A stretch of DNA of 45,533 bases from Coriobacteriaceae bacterium AM100-PB1-1D-6A (GCA_027660625.1 JAQDNC010000009.1:54133-99665); one strand, 5' to 3'. Shown: positions 32,575-42,396, numbered from the stretch's first letter. Program-made: numbers and translations. The notes: generated from the sequence alone by a model not told the origin.

Positions 32575-34728
32575 ATGACCGAAGATATCCCCCTTGAAAT
32601 CACTTCGAGTGGCATGGCCAATCTGCCCATATTCATCGCCGTCCTTATCGTGGCCGCCGTCGTCGTGCGCGTGTATTTTTCAATCAGACACAACGAAAAA
32701 CCGCCCATTGCCCGCGTCTTTTGGTGCGCGATGCTCCTCATCCCGCTCGGCATGGTAGCTGCATGGATTACGAATCAATTGCTCGTAAATGAGGACTGTT
32801 CCCTATGGGTCCTTTCTTATTCGGCGCTCGGTGCTGCCGCCGTCATACTTCTTGTCGAGCCCTTGGTTTCGGGACTTATCGACCAAACCGATCTTGCGAC
32901 GGGAACGGTTGCCTGTATTTGCCGCGACATCCTTGTCGTCGCCGCTGTTTCAGCGCTCTCGTTCGTTTCACTCGAAATTGCCTGCAACGAAACGTTCTAT
33001 CGCATTCCCGCCAACTCATTCGGGTTTTCCGTTGGGCTGCTCGCGACGGTTCTGCTCTCCCTTTATTTGCTGGGACAGCGTCATGGAGGCGTCATGGCCC
33101 TCGTGCCCGTCGTCTGTTGCACCCTTGGCATTGCCGAGCACTTCGTCATAACGTTTAAAGGCGAGGCCATCCTGCCGAGCGACATTTTGGCATTGGGCAC
33201 CGCAATGGAAGTAAGTGAGGGATATGAGTTCACCTTCACTGCAGGAATCGTAACCTCACTCGCCCTGCTGGAGATTTCCCTGGGGCTTCTTTCGCTTATC
33301 CGACCGCGAAAGCTCCGTACGCCCGCCCATGTCTTCCCCGCAATCGCCGCTAACCTCTGCGCTTTTCTGCTAGTGACCGTTGTGGGGCTCTTGGGCTTTT
33401 CCAACATCGACTTGGAGCAGTCGCTGGATTTTGGATTTGACCGTTGGCAGCCCATCACCACGTATGCGTCTCAGGGTTTTATCACTTCGTTCACCGAAAT
33501 GGTCAACGAGTTGCCCATTGAAAAGCCCGAAGACTATACGCCCGATGAGGCGCAGAGCATCGAACAGGAGCTCGCCGCCGCCTACGACAGCACGTATGGC
33601 TCGAGCGAGCAGCGCGCGGCGGCCGTTGCCCAGTTCAATGAAATCAAGCCGACGATTGTTGCCGTCATGAACGAGAGTTTTAGCGACCTTTCGTGCTTTG
33701 AGCAGCTCCAGGCGGCCGGGTACACCGGTCCCGCATTCTACAACTCGCTTCCCGACACACTTGTTAGCGGCACCATGCTCGCTTCGGTCACCGGTGGCGG
33801 AACGGCGAACTCCGAATTCGAATTTTTGACCGGAGCGACAACGGCCTTTGTCGGATTAGGCAAAATCCCCTATCAGCTGTATCAGATGAATAGTGTCAAC
33901 AGCCTGGCAAAGGACCTTAAAGAGCTTGGGTATACTACTACTGCTATGCACCCGCAAAACCCCGTCAACTACCATCGAGATAAAATCTATCAGCAGCTGG
34001 GTTTTGGAGACTTTCTTTCAATCGGCGATTTCGAAGGTGCGCCCTATTACCATGCCGGCGTATGCGACTACGCCACCTACGACAAGATACTCGACCTGCT
34101 CAGAACCGACGAAGCCCCGCAGTTCATCTTTGACGTCACGATGCAAAATCACGGCGGCTACGACTATGGCACCGTTCCCGCCGAAGAGCTGACAAACTAT
34201 TGGGTCGAGGGAGCCAGCGAGGGCGCCAATAGCGCGCTCAATACCTATCTCACCTGCATCAATGCATCCGACCGGGACCTCGAGTACTTTATCAATGAGC
34301 TCCGCAATATCGGCAGACCGGTTGTTCTTGTCTTTTTTGGCGACCATCAGCCGAGCGCCGCAACGACTCTCAACGACGAGCTGTACCCTCAGGAAGATAC
34401 GGCAAGCCACGCTTTCCGTATCTATCAGTCGACCTATTTCGTCTGGGCCAACTATGAAATCGCCGGCAATACCGAGCTCAACGTCTACGACACCGTCGGG
34501 GCAAACGAGATTGCAGCTATTACCCTTAATAAGATCGGCGCCCCGCTCACTGACTATCAAAAGGCCCTGCTTGCAACAAGGTCAGATGTGCCCACCATCA
34601 ATGTCGCCGGCTATATTGGTGCCGACGGGCTGCGCTACGACTTGGAATCTGAAGACAGCCCATACGCCTCGACGATCGACAAGCTGCAGCGCATGCAATA
34701 CCTCGAGTTCGCCAGCAAAGTTCAGTAA
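32575..34728 (+). CDS. LTA synthase family membrane sulfatase-fold protein
   Basis: Probably a glycerol- or alditol-phosphate transferase building an envelope polymer, related to LtaS and MdoB. The 717-residue protein begins with about seven hydrophobic helices (to about residue 280). A long linker follows, then an extracytoplasmic sulfatase-fold domain (about 355-640). Likely catalytic and metal residues, by LtaS analogy, are Glu367 (AVMNES), Thr410 (GGGTANSEF) and Asp590-His591 (FFGDHQPS). MQNHGGYDYG is also typical. The region between helices and domain is acidic. It is transcribed divergently from uvrA, alone. Coriobacteria are not known for classical LTA, so the polymer is uncertain. Confidence 0.85.
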   Translation: MTEDIPLEITSSGMANLPIFIAVLIVAAVVVRVYFSIRHNEKPPIARVFWCAMLLIPLGMVAAWITNQLLVNEDCSLWVLSYSALGAAAVILLVEPLVSGLIDQTDLATGTVACICRDILVVAAVSALSFVSLEIACNETFYRIPANSFGFSVGLLATVLLSLYLLGQRHGGVMALVPVVCCTLGIAEHFVITFKGEAILPSDILALGTAMEVSEGYEFTFTAGIVTSLALLEISLGLLSLIRPRKLRTPAHVFPAIAANLCAFLLVTVVGLLGFSNIDLEQSLDFGFDRWQPITTYASQGFITSFTEMVNELPIEKPEDYTPDEAQSIEQELAAAYDSTYGSSEQRAAAVAQFNEIKPTIVAVMNESFSDLSCFEQLQAAGYTGPAFYNSLPDTLVSGTMLASVTGGGTANSEFEFLTGATTAFVGLGKIPYQLYQMNSVNSLAKDLKELGYTTTAMHPQNPVNYHRDKIYQQLGFGDFLSIGDFEGAPYYHAGVCDYATYDKILDLLRTDEAPQFIFDVTMQNHGGYDYGTVPAEELTNYWVEGASEGANSALNTYLTCINASDRDLEYFINELRNIGRPVVLVFFGDHQPSAATTLNDELYPQEDTASHAFRIYQSTYFVWANYEIAGNTELNVYDTVGANEIAAITLNKIGAPLTDYQKALLATRSDVPTINVAGYIGADGLRYDLESEDSPYASTIDKLQRMQYLEFASKVQ

Positions 34729-34812
34729 GCCCGCCCATTCGCTTGGACCCATCGTATTGCAAGCACGCTCGGCCCAAATGCATCGCAAATGACTCCCGCT
34801 CGCAAACGAGGG

Positions 34813-34818
34813 TACAAT
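34813..34818 (+). promoter_or_regulatory. Candidate -10 element upstream of mrp
   Basis: TACAAT at 34813-34818 lies 55 nt before the mrp ATG. TGACTC 17 nt upstream is only a partial -35. A GGGGC/GCCCC hairpin (34838-34851) lies in the predicted leader. Confidence 0.35.
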
Positions 34819-34873
34819 GACGCTCGTGTCACACCGCGGGGCTCCGGCCCCAACATATACAAAGGAGTCATAC

Positions 34874-35704
34874 ATGGGTTGCGAGCACGCACAAGCAGCC
34901 GGCGGACAATCAACGCCGTCGCAATTTGAAGAGAATACGCTGTCGGAGGTCAAGCGCGTTATCGCTGTGCTTTCCGGCAAGGGAGGCGTCGGCAAGTCGT
35001 TTGTGACGGGCGCCATCGCAACCGAGCTCGCCCGCCGCGGCAACAAGGTTGGCATTCTCGACGCCGACATCACCGGCCCCTCCATCCCCAAAATGTTCAG
35101 CATGAGCGGACGCCATGTCCATGCCCTCGGCAACCTCATGCTGCCCGAGATCTCCGAGCACGGCGTCAAGGTCATGAGCTCCAACCTGTTGCTCCAAAAC
35201 GAAACCGATCCCGTCCTTTGGCGTGGCCCGGTTATCGCGGGCGCCATCAGGCAATTCTGGAGCGAGACCTCGTGGGGCCCCATCGACTACCTGCTGGTCG
35301 ATATGCCTCCGGGAACGGGTGACGTCGCGCTCACCGTTTTCCAATCGCTGCCCGTCGATGGCATCGTCATCGTCACGAGCCCGCAAGACTTGGTCTCGAT
35401 GATCGTCGCCAAGGCAGTCAACATGGCCGAGAAGATGAACGTCCCTATTCTGGGCATTGTCGAGAACATGAGCTATATCGAGTGCCCCGACTGCGGCAAG
35501 AAGATCGAGGTCTTTGGTAAGAGCAAGCTCCCCGAAGTCGCCGAGCGCTACAACCTCGACATCTTGGGTCAGCTTCCCATCAATCCGTCACTCGCCGAGG
35601 CCTGCGATAAGGGTGAAGTCGAGACCGCACTGCCCGATGACATGCTGCCCAAGGCCGTCTCCGCCGTTGAGGCCATCGCCCCGCACAAGACAGACGAGGC
35701 CTAA
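34874..35704 (+). CDS. mrp: Mrp/ApbC family iron-sulfur cluster carrier ATPase
   Basis: P-loop ATPase of the Mrp/NBP35 family, which carries and transfers iron-sulfur clusters. The 276-residue protein has the deviant Walker A GKGGVGKS (35-42), the switch segment ILDADITGPS, VDMPPGTGD and the cluster-binding CPDC (Cys204, Cys207). A short Cys/His-containing N-terminus precedes the P-loop. The ATG is chosen because AAAGGAG lies 6 nt upstream; a longer frame starts in the promoter region. The stop is immediately followed by the GTG of the next gene, so the two are coupled. Confidence 0.93.
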   Translation: MGCEHAQAAGGQSTPSQFEENTLSEVKRVIAVLSGKGGVGKSFVTGAIATELARRGNKVGILDADITGPSIPKMFSMSGRHVHALGNLMLPEISEHGVKVMSSNLLLQNETDPVLWRGPVIAGAIRQFWSETSWGPIDYLLVDMPPGTGDVALTVFQSLPVDGIVIVTSPQDLVSMIVAKAVNMAEKMNVPILGIVENMSYIECPDCGKKIEVFGKSKLPEVAERYNLDILGQLPINPSLAEACDKGEVETALPDDMLPKAVSAVEAIAPHKTDEA

Positions 35705-36976
35705 GTGAACGCAAGCGCCTTCTATGACGTCTTGGTGATCGGCGGCGGGGCCTCGGGCCTCGCCGCCGCCATTACGGCGGCGCGTGTCGACAAAAGGGTC
35801 TGCGTCGTCGAGCGCGACGTCGCCTGCGGTCTCAAGCTGCTCGCAACCGGAAACGGCCGCTGCAACCTCTCAAACGAATCCATCGACATTCGGCGATATA
35901 ACCGCCCCGCCTTTGTCGAATCCATCATGGGCCCCCAACCCGAGCAAGATCTCGAGAGTTTTTTCTCCTCGCTGGGCATCATGACGATCCGTGAGGAAGG
36001 CCGCCTATACCCGCGCTCCCTTCGCGCCGAGTCGGTTCGCGATGCACTCCTCAATGCATGCGAGCGTTTGGGCATCACCCTACTCTGCGGAACTAACGTC
36101 ATTGCGGCTCATAAGGCTTCCGAAGGCTGGACGCTTCAGATCGACCGTCCCGCTCATGTACTCAAACCCAAAAAGCACGGCGACCGAAAGACGGAGCTCC
36201 GTTCGCTTCGAAAGGCGTTAGCCGATACTCCTCGCACGAGCGATGCCCTGCAGGCAAGGGCCGTGGTTATCGCTACGGGCGGCAACCCCACCGGCATCGC
36301 CGAGGTGTTTAGCCTTCCCTTGACGCCCCTGCGCCCCGTCCTGTGCCCCGTATCGGCATCAGTCGTCGGCGACCGGACGGCACTCGGAACTCTGGATGGT
36401 CTGCGCGTCCGAGCCCGCTTAACGCTCTCGCGCAGCCACGAAGAGCTCTGGCGAGAAGATGGCGAAGTGCTGTTCCGTGCCTTCGGCATCTCAGGCGTCG
36501 CCGCCTTCAATCTCTCTCGCCGTATCAACCAGGGCGACACTGTTCTGATCGACTTCTTTCCAGATTTCTCCAAAGATGAGCTGCTCGATACGCTCGAGCA
36601 GCGTGTCAACGTGCTCGGCGATTTTTCGCCCCGAAACTCCCACTGGCTTGACGGCATGCTCGCCCCGCAGCTCTCACACGTCGTCTGTACGGCATTCGAG
36701 CGGTGCCATCCCGGCTCGCGCGATGTCATCCACCTGGTCTCAATCCTCAAGCACTTTAAACTGTCCGTCGAAGGGACGGCAGAGGAGCGCTCAGCACAGG
36801 TCACGCGTGGCGGCATATCTATCGAGTGCGTCTCGACACCCAATCTTTACGTGAACAGCACCACAGGCGCCCCGCTTTACGTCTGCGGAGAAGCGCTCGA
36901 CATCGACGCCGATTGCGGAGGCTTTAACCTTGCGTGGGCCTGGATCTCGGGTATTCGCGCTGCAAGCAGCCTGTAG
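35705..36976 (+). CDS. BaiN/HI0933-family FAD-dependent oxidoreductase
   Basis: A flavoprotein of the HI0933/BaiN (aminoacetone-oxidase-like) family; the physiological substrate is unknown. The 423-residue protein begins with an FAD-binding GGGASG (13-18), followed by the family signature GNGRCNLSN. It ends with GEALDIDADCGGFNLAWAWISG, the second FAD contact. BaiN in some gut clostridia reduces bile-acid intermediates, but most members are uncharacterised. The GTG start directly abuts the mrp stop. A terminator-like hairpin lies about 30 nt downstream. Confidence 0.85.
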   Translation: MNASAFYDVLVIGGGASGLAAAITAARVDKRVCVVERDVACGLKLLATGNGRCNLSNESIDIRRYNRPAFVESIMGPQPEQDLESFFSSLGIMTIREEGRLYPRSLRAESVRDALLNACERLGITLLCGTNVIAAHKASEGWTLQIDRPAHVLKPKKHGDRKTELRSLRKALADTPRTSDALQARAVVIATGGNPTGIAEVFSLPLTPLRPVLCPVSASVVGDRTALGTLDGLRVRARLTLSRSHEELWREDGEVLFRAFGISGVAAFNLSRRINQGDTVLIDFFPDFSKDELLDTLEQRVNVLGDFSPRNSHWLDGMLAPQLSHVVCTAFERCHPGSRDVIHLVSILKHFKLSVEGTAEERSAQVTRGGISIECVSTPNLYVNSTTGAPLYVCGEALDIDADCGGFNLAWAWISGIRAASSL

Positions 36977-36986
36977 CCGCGCAGTC

Positions 36987-37038
36987 TATAATCAAAAACG
37001 CATTCGGGCCGTCTGGGATACCGGACGGCCTCTTTCTT
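36987..37038 (+). terminator. Terminator-like hairpin with an adjacent TATAAT box between the two flavoprotein genes
   Basis: GGCCGTCTGG (37007-37016) and CCGGACGGCC (37021-37030) pair over 10 bp with one G-U pair around GATA, followed by TCTTTCTTGCC. This can end the upstream transcript. A perfect TATAAT (36987-36992) lies just before it with no good -35. If active, the hairpin would be in the leader of the downstream gene and could attenuate it. Confidence 0.55.
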
Positions 37039-37056
37039 GCCTCTAAGGAGACCTCG

Positions 37057-38697
37057 ATGATCGAAATCACCCAAGTCAACGCGACGCTCGATGAGGCCGG
37101 CGACGAAAACGCCTGCCTTGCTATTGGCAGACGCGCCGTCAAACGAGCCCTGCGATGCGAGGATTCCCAGATTAAAGCCATTGAGCTCCATCGCAAGTCA
37201 ATCGACGCCCGTAAAAAGCGAGATGTTCATTTTATTTTGAGCTTTCGAGTTGAGCTGACAAGCTCCCGACTCGAACAGGAAGTGGTCGACCGCGTCGCCG
37301 AGCGCAACCGCTCGCGCATCCGCATGGTTGACGGCGAGGCTCCTTCATTCCCCAACCCCGTCCCGAATGCACCCAAGGGGCGTCCCGTCGTTGTCGGCGC
37401 CGGTTGCGCCGGTCTCTTCGCCGCCCTGACCCTTGCCGAAGCGGGCCTTAAACCCCTGCTCATCGAGCGCGGCGACCCGGCATTTCGCCGCTCACATGCG
37501 ATCGACCTCTTTCTAAAGGAGCGCATCCTCGACCCCGAGAGCAATATCCAGTTTGGTCTGGGCGGCGCGGGGACCTTCTCGGACGGCAAGCTCAATACGG
37601 GAACCAAAAATCCCGCCCATCGCCTTATCCTCGAGACCTTCGTCGAAGCGGGCGCTCCCCGCGATATTCTATGGGATGCAAAACCGCATATTGGCTCCGA
37701 CATCCTCCCCGCCGTCGTTACCAGCATCTCCCAGCGCATTGAACAGCTCGGAGGAACCGTTCGCTATCGAACGAAACTCGTTGACATTCACACTGACACA
37801 TCTGGCGCCATTGTCGGTATCGACATCCAGTCGTCCCACGACGCGACAAGCGAGTCAATCAACACAAAGCATCTCATCCTTGCTTGCGGTCATTCTGCCC
37901 GCGACGTATTCGAGGTTCTCAAAACCCATGATGTCGCCCTCGCTCAAAAGACGTTTGCCATGGGCGTTCGCATCGAACACCCGCAGTGTGATATCGATCG
38001 GGCGCAATATGGCCCCGCGGCGGGTCATCCCGCGCTCGGAGCAGCCCCCTATAAGCTCGTTACCCATCTTCCCAACGGCCGCAGCGTATTCTCATTCTGC
38101 ATGTGTCCTGGCGGACAGGTTGTCGCAGCCTCTTCAGAGCCCGGCCATCTGTGCGTCAACGGCGCCAGTCTCAACGCCCGCGCCGGCCGCAACGCAAACG
38201 CCGCTCTCCTCGTTAACGTCACGCCCGACGATCTCCCCAGCGACGATCCTCTTGCAGGCGTAGAACTCCAGCGCATTTGCGAGCGGGCTGCCTATCGCCT
38301 TGGCGGCTCCAACTGGAACGCACCGGCACAGCTCGTCGGCGATTTCCTTGCAGAACGCGCCAGCACGACATGCGGCAAGGTAAAGCCCACCTATCCGCTC
38401 GGCGTGACTTGGACAGCAATCGATGAGTCATTGCCGCAACATATCATCGAGTCGCTTCGTCTGGGAATTCCCTTACTCGGCAAAAAACTGCGTGGCTACG
38501 ACCATCCCGATGCCGTCCTCACCGGTGTTGAGACACGCTCGAGCTCTCCGGTCACCGTTACTCGAGACCGTCAATGCCACGCTGTATCGACCCCGGGGCT
38601 CTACCCTTGCGGCGAGGGGGCCGGATATGCCGGAGGAATCATGAGCGCAGCTACCGATGGCATCCGTTGCGCCGAAGCCCTGATCGCAGACCTCTAG
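37057..38697 (+). CDS. NAD(P)/FAD-dependent dehydrogenase, uncharacterised family (COG2509-like)
   Basis: A 546-residue flavoprotein of unknown substrate. Residues 1-100 form an N-terminal domain rich in Arg/Lys (IGRRAVKRALRCEDSQIKAI). The FAD-binding motif is GAGCAG (114-119). The family-specific FGLGGAGTFSDGKLNTG follows, and the C-terminal FAD contact is PCGEGAGYAGGIMSAATDG. FCMCPGG in the middle may be a redox or binding loop. The ATG has TAAGGAG 6-7 nt upstream. It is convergent with uvrB, with a shared bidirectional terminator. I recognise the family but cannot state its reaction. Confidence 0.85.
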   Translation: MIEITQVNATLDEAGDENACLAIGRRAVKRALRCEDSQIKAIELHRKSIDARKKRDVHFILSFRVELTSSRLEQEVVDRVAERNRSRIRMVDGEAPSFPNPVPNAPKGRPVVVGAGCAGLFAALTLAEAGLKPLLIERGDPAFRRSHAIDLFLKERILDPESNIQFGLGGAGTFSDGKLNTGTKNPAHRLILETFVEAGAPRDILWDAKPHIGSDILPAVVTSISQRIEQLGGTVRYRTKLVDIHTDTSGAIVGIDIQSSHDATSESINTKHLILACGHSARDVFEVLKTHDVALAQKTFAMGVRIEHPQCDIDRAQYGPAAGHPALGAAPYKLVTHLPNGRSVFSFCMCPGGQVVAASSEPGHLCVNGASLNARAGRNANAALLVNVTPDDLPSDDPLAGVELQRICERAAYRLGGSNWNAPAQLVGDFLAERASTTCGKVKPTYPLGVTWTAIDESLPQHIIESLRLGIPLLGKKLRGYDHPDAVLTGVETRSSSPVTVTRDRQCHAVSTPGLYPCGEGAGYAGGIMSAATDGIRCAEALIADL

Positions 38698-38723
38698 CGC
38701 ACGAATTCCAGCACGCAAAAGAC

Positions 38724-38759
38724 ACAGGCCCCGAGCTCCACAGGGAACTCGGGGCCTGT
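38724..38759. terminator. Bidirectional terminator between the FAD dehydrogenase and uvrB
   Basis: ACAGGCCCCGAG (38724-38735) and CTCGGGGCCTGT (38748-38759) are perfect 12-bp complements with a 12-nt loop. The hairpin lies 26 nt after the plus-strand stop and 3 nt after the uvrB stop. It is followed by T-rich sequence on both strands (GTTCGCTATTTCTT on plus, CTTTTGC on minus). Confidence 0.85.
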
Positions 38760-38762
38760 TCG

Positions 38763-41003
38763 CTATTTCTTAAACCGTGCACCCTGGCGTTTTCTGCCCG
38801 ATGCGAACGTGGAACCCTTGCGGGCCTGCGAACGTAAGCGCTCGATCGTCTCGTCCTCAGACGCACCCTCGAGCATCGCCCGAATCTGAACGACAGCATC
38901 GCGCAGGCGCGCCGCCTCCTCAAAGTCCATGGCGGCAGAAGCGTTGCGCATATCCTCTTCCATGGTTTCGACGATCCGCACAAGCTCGTCATGCGGCAGT
39001 TCTTCCAACTGCTCCGCAAGTGTCTGCTCGGGTGCCACCGTTTCCGGCACGCCGCCCTCGCCCGACTCATCGGGCGTATAGAATGCGCCATGGCCAAGGG
39101 AGTCGCCCTTCGAGCGCCCCTTGGAACCCACAGTCTTTTCGGCCTCGGCAATAAAGCTCGAAATGTCGTTAATGGCCTTGCGGACCGTCTTGGGCACAAT
39201 GCCATGCTCTTCGTTATATGCCATCTGAATCTCGCGACGGCGCTGCGTCTCCTCGATGGCTTCTTTCATCGAATCGGTCACAACGTCTGCATACATGATG
39301 ACCTCGCCGTCGGCATTACGGGCCGCACGGCCAATCGTCTGAATCAACGAACGGCGATTGCGCAAGAAGCCTTCCTTGTCAGCGTCGAGAATTGCCACCA
39401 GCGAGACCTCGGGGAGATCCAGACCCTCGCGGAGCAGGTTGATGCCAACGAGAACATCAATCTTTCCCTCGCGCAGCGTTCGCAGGATCTCGACACGGTC
39501 CATCGTCGCTGTATCGGAGTGCATGTAGTTGACCTTAATGCCGGCATCGAGCAGGTGATCGGTCAGATCCTCGGCCATGCGCTTGGTCAGCGTGGTCACC
39601 AGCACGCGCTCCTTACGGGCCACGCGCTCGCGAATCTCGTCCTCAAGATCGTCAATCTGGCCTCGGACCGGACGAACGTCGATTTTGGGATCGAGCAGGC
39701 CGGTCGGTCGAATGATCTGTTCAACATCGTTTTGACTCACACGCAACTCATAGTCGCCTGGCGTGGCCGAGACGTAAATGAACTGCGGAATCCTCGCCTC
39801 AAACTCATCGAAACGAAGCGGGCGGTTATCGAGCGCCGACGGAAGACGAAAACCATGCTCAACAAGCGTAACTTTGCGCGAACGGTCGCCTTCGTGCATA
39901 CCGCGAATCTGCGGCACCGTCACATGGCTCTCGTCGATGATGCAAAGCATATCCTTGGGGAAGTAGTCAATCAAGGTAAACGGCGGTTCACCCGGCTTAC
40001 GTCCATCCAGATGGCGCGAGTAGTTTTCGATGCCGTTGCAAAAGCCCATCGTCTCGAGCATCTCGAGGTCATAATCGGTCCGCTGCTGCAGACGTTGCGC
40101 CTCGAGCAACTTGTCGGTCGCCTTGAGCTCCGCCACGCGCTTCTCGCACTCTTCGCTGATTGATTTCAGGGCCGCCTTGACCTTTGGCTTCTCGGTCACG
40201 TAGTGCGAAGCCGGCCACACGGGAATCGCTTCGTACTCACGTAGCATTTCGCCGGTGACCTCATCGATCTCGGCAATCAGCTCGACCTCGTCGCCAAAGA
40301 ACTCAAAGCGCAACGGATGCTCGGCATAGGGCGGATATACGTCGACAACATCGCCGCGCACGCGGAAGGTGCCACGTGCCAGGTCATAGTCATTGCGGTC
40401 GTATTGAATGTCAATGAGCGCATGGATGAAGTCGTCGCGCTCGAGCGGCACCTTCTTATCGACGTTCGGCGCCAGGCCCGCATAGTCCTCGGGAGAACCG
40501 ATGCCATAGATGCACGAGACCGATGCGACGACAATCACATCCCGTCGAGAAAGCAGCGATGCCGTCGCCTGATGGCGCAGCATCTCGACCTCCTCGTTAA
40601 TCGAGGAGTCTTTCTCGATATACGTATCACTCTGCGGTACATATGCCTCGGGCTGATAGTAGTCGTAGTACGAGACGAAGTAGACCACGGCGTTGTTGGG
40701 AAAGAATTCTTTGAGCTCGCTCGCGAGCTGGGCGGCGAGGGTTTTGTTGGGGGCCATGACCAGCGTTGGCTTACCGAGAGCTTCGATGGTCTTGGCCATG
40801 GTAAAGGTCTTGCCCGAGCCGGTTACGCCCAGCAAAACCTGATAGCGGTCTCCGTCCCTCACACCCTGCACAAGCGACTCAATGGCCTTTGGCTGGGAAC
40901 CTGCAGGCTCATAGGGAGACACGACCTCAAACGGCACCTCAGAGCCCTCAACGCCAAAGCGTTTGAGCTCTCCGCCAACACGCTCAACTTCAAAATCCGC
41001 CAT
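38763..41003 (-). CDS. uvrB: Excinuclease ABC subunit UvrB
   Basis: Damage-verification helicase of nucleotide excision repair, linking UvrA and UvrC. The ATG at 41003 has TTAGGAG just upstream and gives 746 residues, longer than the usual 660-700. Visible features are Walker A GVTGSGKT, the beta-hairpin [24 protein letters not shown], helicase motifs through [18 protein letters not shown], and a C-terminal UVR motif ([20 protein letters not shown]). Extra length comes from a Gly/Glu-rich linker before the UVR motif and a basic tail ([19 protein letters not shown]). It lies downstream of coaE and the transglycosylase on the same strand, with a TATACT box in the short gap. Confidence 0.95.
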   Translation of the reverse strand: MADFEVERVGGELKRFGVEGSEVPFEVVSPYEPAGSQPKAIESLVQGVRDGDRYQVLLGVTGSGKTFTMAKTIEALGKPTLVMAPNKTLAAQLASELKEFFPNNAVVYFVSYYDYYQPEAYVPQSDTYIEKDSSINEEVEMLRHQATASLLSRRDVIVVASVSCIYGIGSPEDYAGLAPNVDKKVPLERDDFIHALIDIQYDRNDYDLARGTFRVRGDVVDVYPPYAEHPLRFEFFGDEVELIAEIDEVTGEMLREYEAIPVWPASHYVTEKPKVKAALKSISEECEKRVAELKATDKLLEAQRLQQRTDYDLEMLETMGFCNGIENYSRHLDGRKPGEPPFTLIDYFPKDMLCIIDESHVTVPQIRGMHEGDRSRKVTLVEHGFRLPSALDNRPLRFDEFEARIPQFIYVSATPGDYELRVSQNDVEQIIRPTGLLDPKIDVRPVRGQIDDLEDEIRERVARKERVLVTTLTKRMAEDLTDHLLDAGIKVNYMHSDTATMDRVEILRTLREGKIDVLVGINLLREGLDLPEVSLVAILDADKEGFLRNRRSLIQTIGRAARNADGEVIMYADVVTDSMKEAIEETQRRREIQMAYNEEHGIVPKTVRKAINDISSFIAEAEKTVGSKGRSKGDSLGHGAFYTPDESGEGGVPETVAPEQTLAEQLEELPHDELVRIVETMEEDMRNASAAMDFEEAARLRDAVVQIRAMLEGASEDETIERLRSQARKGSTFASGRKRQGARFKK

Positions 41004-41054
41004 GGATACTCCTAACTCATACATCTGCAGTATACGCAGGCGGCAGGCATAGTC

Positions 41055-41636
41055 CTATACGAACCGGTCGGGATAGAGGGTCTTATAGCGAACCCAGGCA
41101 TTATTGACACGAATCAAATAAGCTTGCGTCTCGGGGAAGGTAATCGCGTTATGGAGCGATGTGTTTTGCTGCGCCCACCCATCGACATTGCCCATTCCGG
41201 CATTGTAAGCAGCAATAGCGCTATCCGTCGAGCCATTGAAATATGTCAGCAGGTACGAGAGATATGCGCACCCAAATTCAATATTCGAAGCGGGGTCATT
41301 CAGGTTATCAGCAGAATACTCGTCCCCGTCGACAAGGCCCTTGGCGATCATATCCTGAGCGGTTTCGGGCATAAGTTGCATGAGACCTTGGGCGCCCTGG
41401 TTTGATTCCGCCTCGGGATCCCAGTTTGATTCCGACTTGATGACGGCACATACCAGATACGGATCGAGATTATGCGAAATGCTGGACTGCTTTACATACG
41501 CCTCATAGTCAATCGGATAGAACGGTTTAAAGAAAGCGGCGGGAGCACACGAGTAAACGAGCGAGATAAGGCCAAAGACGAAAACGACAGTCAGGGGCAC
41601 AAGGCGATACCACGTAAAGAAGCGCGTCTTAGGCAT
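41055..41636 (-). CDS. Membrane-anchored lytic transglycosylase (SLT domain)
   Basis: Cleaves peptidoglycan glycan strands. The 193-residue protein has an N-terminal membrane anchor (about 11-30), possibly a poor lipobox at Cys30 (VYSC). A Slt70-type catalytic domain follows (about 55-185), with catalytic Glu69 in KSESNWDPEA, the GAQGLMQLMPETA motif and AIAAYNAGMGNV. The ATG overlaps the coaE stop by 8 nt (ATGCCTAA) and has AAGGGG 7 nt upstream. An upstream extension in the same frame lies inside coaE and is not conserved. A transglycosylase beside coaE occurs in many Gram-positive genomes. Confidence 0.9.
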   Translation of the reverse strand: MPKTRFFTWYRLVPLTVVFVFGLISLVYSCAPAAFFKPFYPIDYEAYVKQSSISHNLDPYLVCAVIKSESNWDPEAESNQGAQGLMQLMPETAQDMIAKGLVDGDEYSADNLNDPASNIEFGCAYLSYLLTYFNGSTDSAIAAYNAGMGNVDGWAQQNTSLHNAITFPETQAYLIRVNNAWVRYKTLYPDRFV

Positions 41637-42270
41637 CTGTCGTCCCCTTATCCGTAGCGTCCATAAGGCCATGGCGGGCAAGCCATGCGTCCAGTTGTAC
41701 AAAGAGCGAGCTATCGCCCGCCGCGTTATCAATCACGGTAGTGGCTAGACTGCAAAGCGAAGACTCATCGGGCTGGCAAGCACAGCGAGCATCAAAATCG
41801 GATGCCTCCATACCACGGTGAATAGCGCGTTCGCGACGGACCTCCAAAGGAGCGCTAACAACCATAATTTCATCCGCAAGGCCAAAGGCGTCCTCAAAGC
41901 CAGCTGGAGCAGATACTTCGACCGCCGCAAAGGGATAGCGAGGAGTCGAAACCGTACAGCAGACAGGATCGAGAATCCTCAGCGAAAGCTGCTCAATGAG
42001 AACGGGGTGCACAATGCTATTGAGCCTTGCAACCGCATCAGGAGAGGCAAAAGCTCGAGAAGCGAGGATGTTACTTCGAACGCCGCCCTCCTCGTCCAAA
42101 ATATCCCAGCCAAACTCTTCAGCAAGAGCATTGACGATATCCGACCCCGGCACGTACAGCGATTTGGCAAGAACGTCTAAATCGATAAGCAGGGCTCCGC
42201 GAGATTCCAGATAGCGGCAGGCAGTCGATTTACCCGAAGCAATATTGCCCAAAACAAAAACGGTAAACAT
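41629..42270 (-). CDS. coaE: Dephospho-CoA kinase
   Basis: Phosphorylates dephospho-CoA to make coenzyme A, the last biosynthetic step. The 213-residue protein has P-loop GNIASGKS (8-15), the substrate-site LIDLDVLAKSLY (about 30-41) and NSIVHPVLI (the conserved HP). Its C-terminal part is more divergent than usual, with a serine- and cysteine-containing stretch (CACQPDESSLCS). The ATG at 42270 is preceded by GGGAGGG. It is the first gene of a coaE-slt-uvrB unit and lies next to the 3' end of an rRNA operon. Confidence 0.9.
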   Translation of the reverse strand: MFTVFVLGNIASGKSTACRYLESRGALLIDLDVLAKSLYVPGSDIVNALAEEFGWDILDEEGGVRSNILASRAFASPDAVARLNSIVHPVLIEQLSLRILDPVCCTVSTPRYPFAAVEVSAPAGFEDAFGLADEIMVVSAPLEVRRERAIHRGMEASDFDARCACQPDESSLCSLATTVIDNAAGDSSLFVQLDAWLARHGLMDATDKGTTDA

Positions 42271-42396
42271 CAAGCCCTCCCTAACGTCAATGCGAGATAT
42301 TATCGCGCAAATACAAAGCGACAGTTCAAAAAACAGCCAAACAGTAAGAGAGTCAAAAGAAGGGCCCGTTCACAAGGGACAGCTTGTATATAACGC

